Origin: Clostridia bacterium
Lineage (GTDB): Bacteria > Bacillota > Clostridia > Oscillospirales > Butyricicoccaceae
Length of the DNA: 6,483 nucleotides
Assembly: GCA_017547995.1 (NCBI GenBank)
Contig: JAFYNW010000143.1
Location: 1 to 6,483, forward strand
Reading direction: 5' to 3'
The position numbers and the translations under genes were made by a program. The notes under the pieces were generated by a model that was given only the letters and a program-made list of their open reading frames with translations, was not told the origin of the DNA and did no database searches. This document shows positions 5,815 through 6,483 of the stretch, in pieces. Every line of letters starts with the position of its first letter. The first letter of the stretch is position 1.

Positions 5815-5846
5815 AAAGAAAAAACCGAGGTATTGCCTCGGTTTTT
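5815..5846 (-). terminator. Rho-independent terminator of the yebC gene
   Basis: On the minus strand CCGAGG (5841-5836) pairs with CCTCGG (5830-5825) around a 5-nt loop, and a T-rich tract follows toward 5812. A short T-run on the opposite side means it could also work in the plus direction, but no plus-strand gene lies there. The stem is the same hexamer pair as in the terminator at 4018-4047. It begins 7 bp past the YebC stop codon. Confidence 0.9.
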
Positions 5847-5852
5847 GTTTGA

Positions 5853-6483
5853 TTATTCAACTTCTTCCCAGTTGTGGTATACGTTCTGAACGTCGTCGTT
5901 GTCATCGAGCATATCAAGAAGCTTGTTCATGTTCTTGACGCCTTCTTCGTCGTTCATCTGGATGTAGTTCTGTGGAACGAGGCTGAGTTCAGCCTGAGCG
6001 AATGTATAGCCCTTTGCTTCGAGAGCATCGCGAACTTCGGAGAATGTATCAACGTCTGTGTAGATTTCGAAAGCTTCTTCTTCAGCAACGAAGTCTGCTG
6101 CGCCTGCATCGATAGCTTCCATCATAACTGTATCTTCGTCCATATCTTCGTCGCGTTCGATTACGATAACACCCTTGCGGTCAAACTGCCAGGAAACGCA
6201 GCCGGACTGACCCATACCTGAGCCGTACTTATCGAGTGCGTGACGCACTTCACCTGCTGTACGGTTTCTGTTGTCTGTGAGTGTTTCAACGATAACAGCG
6301 ATACCGCCTGGGCCGTAGCCTTCGTATGTGATGCTTTCGTAGTTTTCTGTAACTGTGCCGCTCTTGTACTTCTGGATGATTCTGTTGATGTTGTCGTTAG
6401 GCACGTTGTTTGCCTTAGCCTTTGCAACGATTTCCTTGAGCTTGGAATTGCCGTTGATGTCAGCGCCGCCTTCCTTGATAGCA
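5853..6483 (-). CDS. yebC: YebC/TACO1-family protein, 5' end outside the window (partial)
   Basis: About 209 residues are present and the first 30 or so lie beyond the right edge. The reading frame is open to position 6482, beginning AIKEGGADINGNSKLK (the usual form being AVKEGG, then NSKLR), then NNVPNDNINR, where the family usually has ANMPNDNINR. The GTG at 6402-6404 is therefore an internal valine codon, not a start. Further landmarks are ITYEGYGPGGIAVIVETLTD, NRNRTAGEVRHALDKYG, GCVSWQFDRKGVI and the acidic C-terminus ending NWEEVE. Family members are about 240 residues, cytoplasmic, with three domains. They have been described as transcription regulators (PmpR type) and as ribosome-associated factors that relieve stalling at proline-rich stretches; the sequence does not decide which applies here. 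The gene ends with its own terminator, so it is separate from the SLH operon. Confidence 0.95.
   Translation of the reverse strand, partial: AIKEGGADINGNSKLKEIVAKAKANNVPNDNINRIIQKYKSGTVTENYESITYEGYGPGGIAVIVETLTDNRNRTAGEVRHALDKYGSGMGQSGCVSWQFDRKGVIVIERDEDMDEDTVMMEAIDAGAADFVAEEEAFEIYTDVDTFSEVRDALEAKGYTFAQAELSLVPQNYIQMNDEEGVKNMNKLLDMLDDNDDVQNVYHNWEEVE

Noticed and set aside
6402..6404. GTG as the start of the YebC protein
   Set aside because: The frame continues upstream to the window edge with conserved YebC sequence (AIKEGG, NSKLK, AKAKANN), so this is an internal valine codon.

Overview
The window looks like an ordinary chromosomal segment of a Gram-positive-type anaerobe, most likely a gut clostridium of the Oscillospiraceae/Oscillospirales kind. 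The evidence is A+T-rich intergenic DNA with strong sigma-A style promoters (several with an extended -10 TGn), purine-rich Shine-Dalgarno sites, compact Rho-independent terminators, a secreted protein with the S-layer-homology (SLH) N-terminal module common in gut clostridia, and moderate GC in the genes. The taxonomic assignment is inference. I see no CRISPR array, tRNA, rRNA, insertion sequence or phage gene.

Layout from left to right. (1) At 1-3 the start codon of a minus-strand gene leaves the window; it has a good ribosome binding site and a full-consensus promoter (TTGACA-17-TATAAT) whose -35 box lies in the loop of an inverted repeat. (2) At 93-305 there is a broken 3' remnant of an amino-acid ABC transporter ATPase (GlnQ type), cut off just past the terminator of the next gene. 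(3) At 367-1632 (minus) is a 12-TM-type MFS transporter with its own promoter and terminator. (4) At 1793-3157 (minus) is a UraA-type uracil permease, and divergent from it at 3362-4003 (plus) is upp, uracil phosphoribosyltransferase. Together they form a uracil salvage module: the permease imports uracil and Upp converts it with PRPP to UMP. Each gene has its own clear promoter in the 204-bp space between them, and I see no PyrR-type attenuator. (5) A bidirectional terminator at 4018-4047 separates upp from a convergent two-gene minus-strand operon: a secreted SLH-domain protein (4493-5752) followed 11 bp later by a GNAT acetyltransferase (4053-4481). (6) At 5853-6483 (minus) is most of a YebC/TACO1-family gene, cut off at its 5' end by the window edge.

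Every transcription unit is short (one or two genes) and is bounded by a recognisable promoter and terminator, so much of the non-coding sequence can be assigned. The features most worth a second look are the truncated GlnQ gene, the consensus promoter embedded in an inverted repeat, and the SLH protein with degenerate SLH motifs and two diverged C-terminal repeats, coupled to an acetyltransferase. I found no convincing evidence of a novel multi-gene system.
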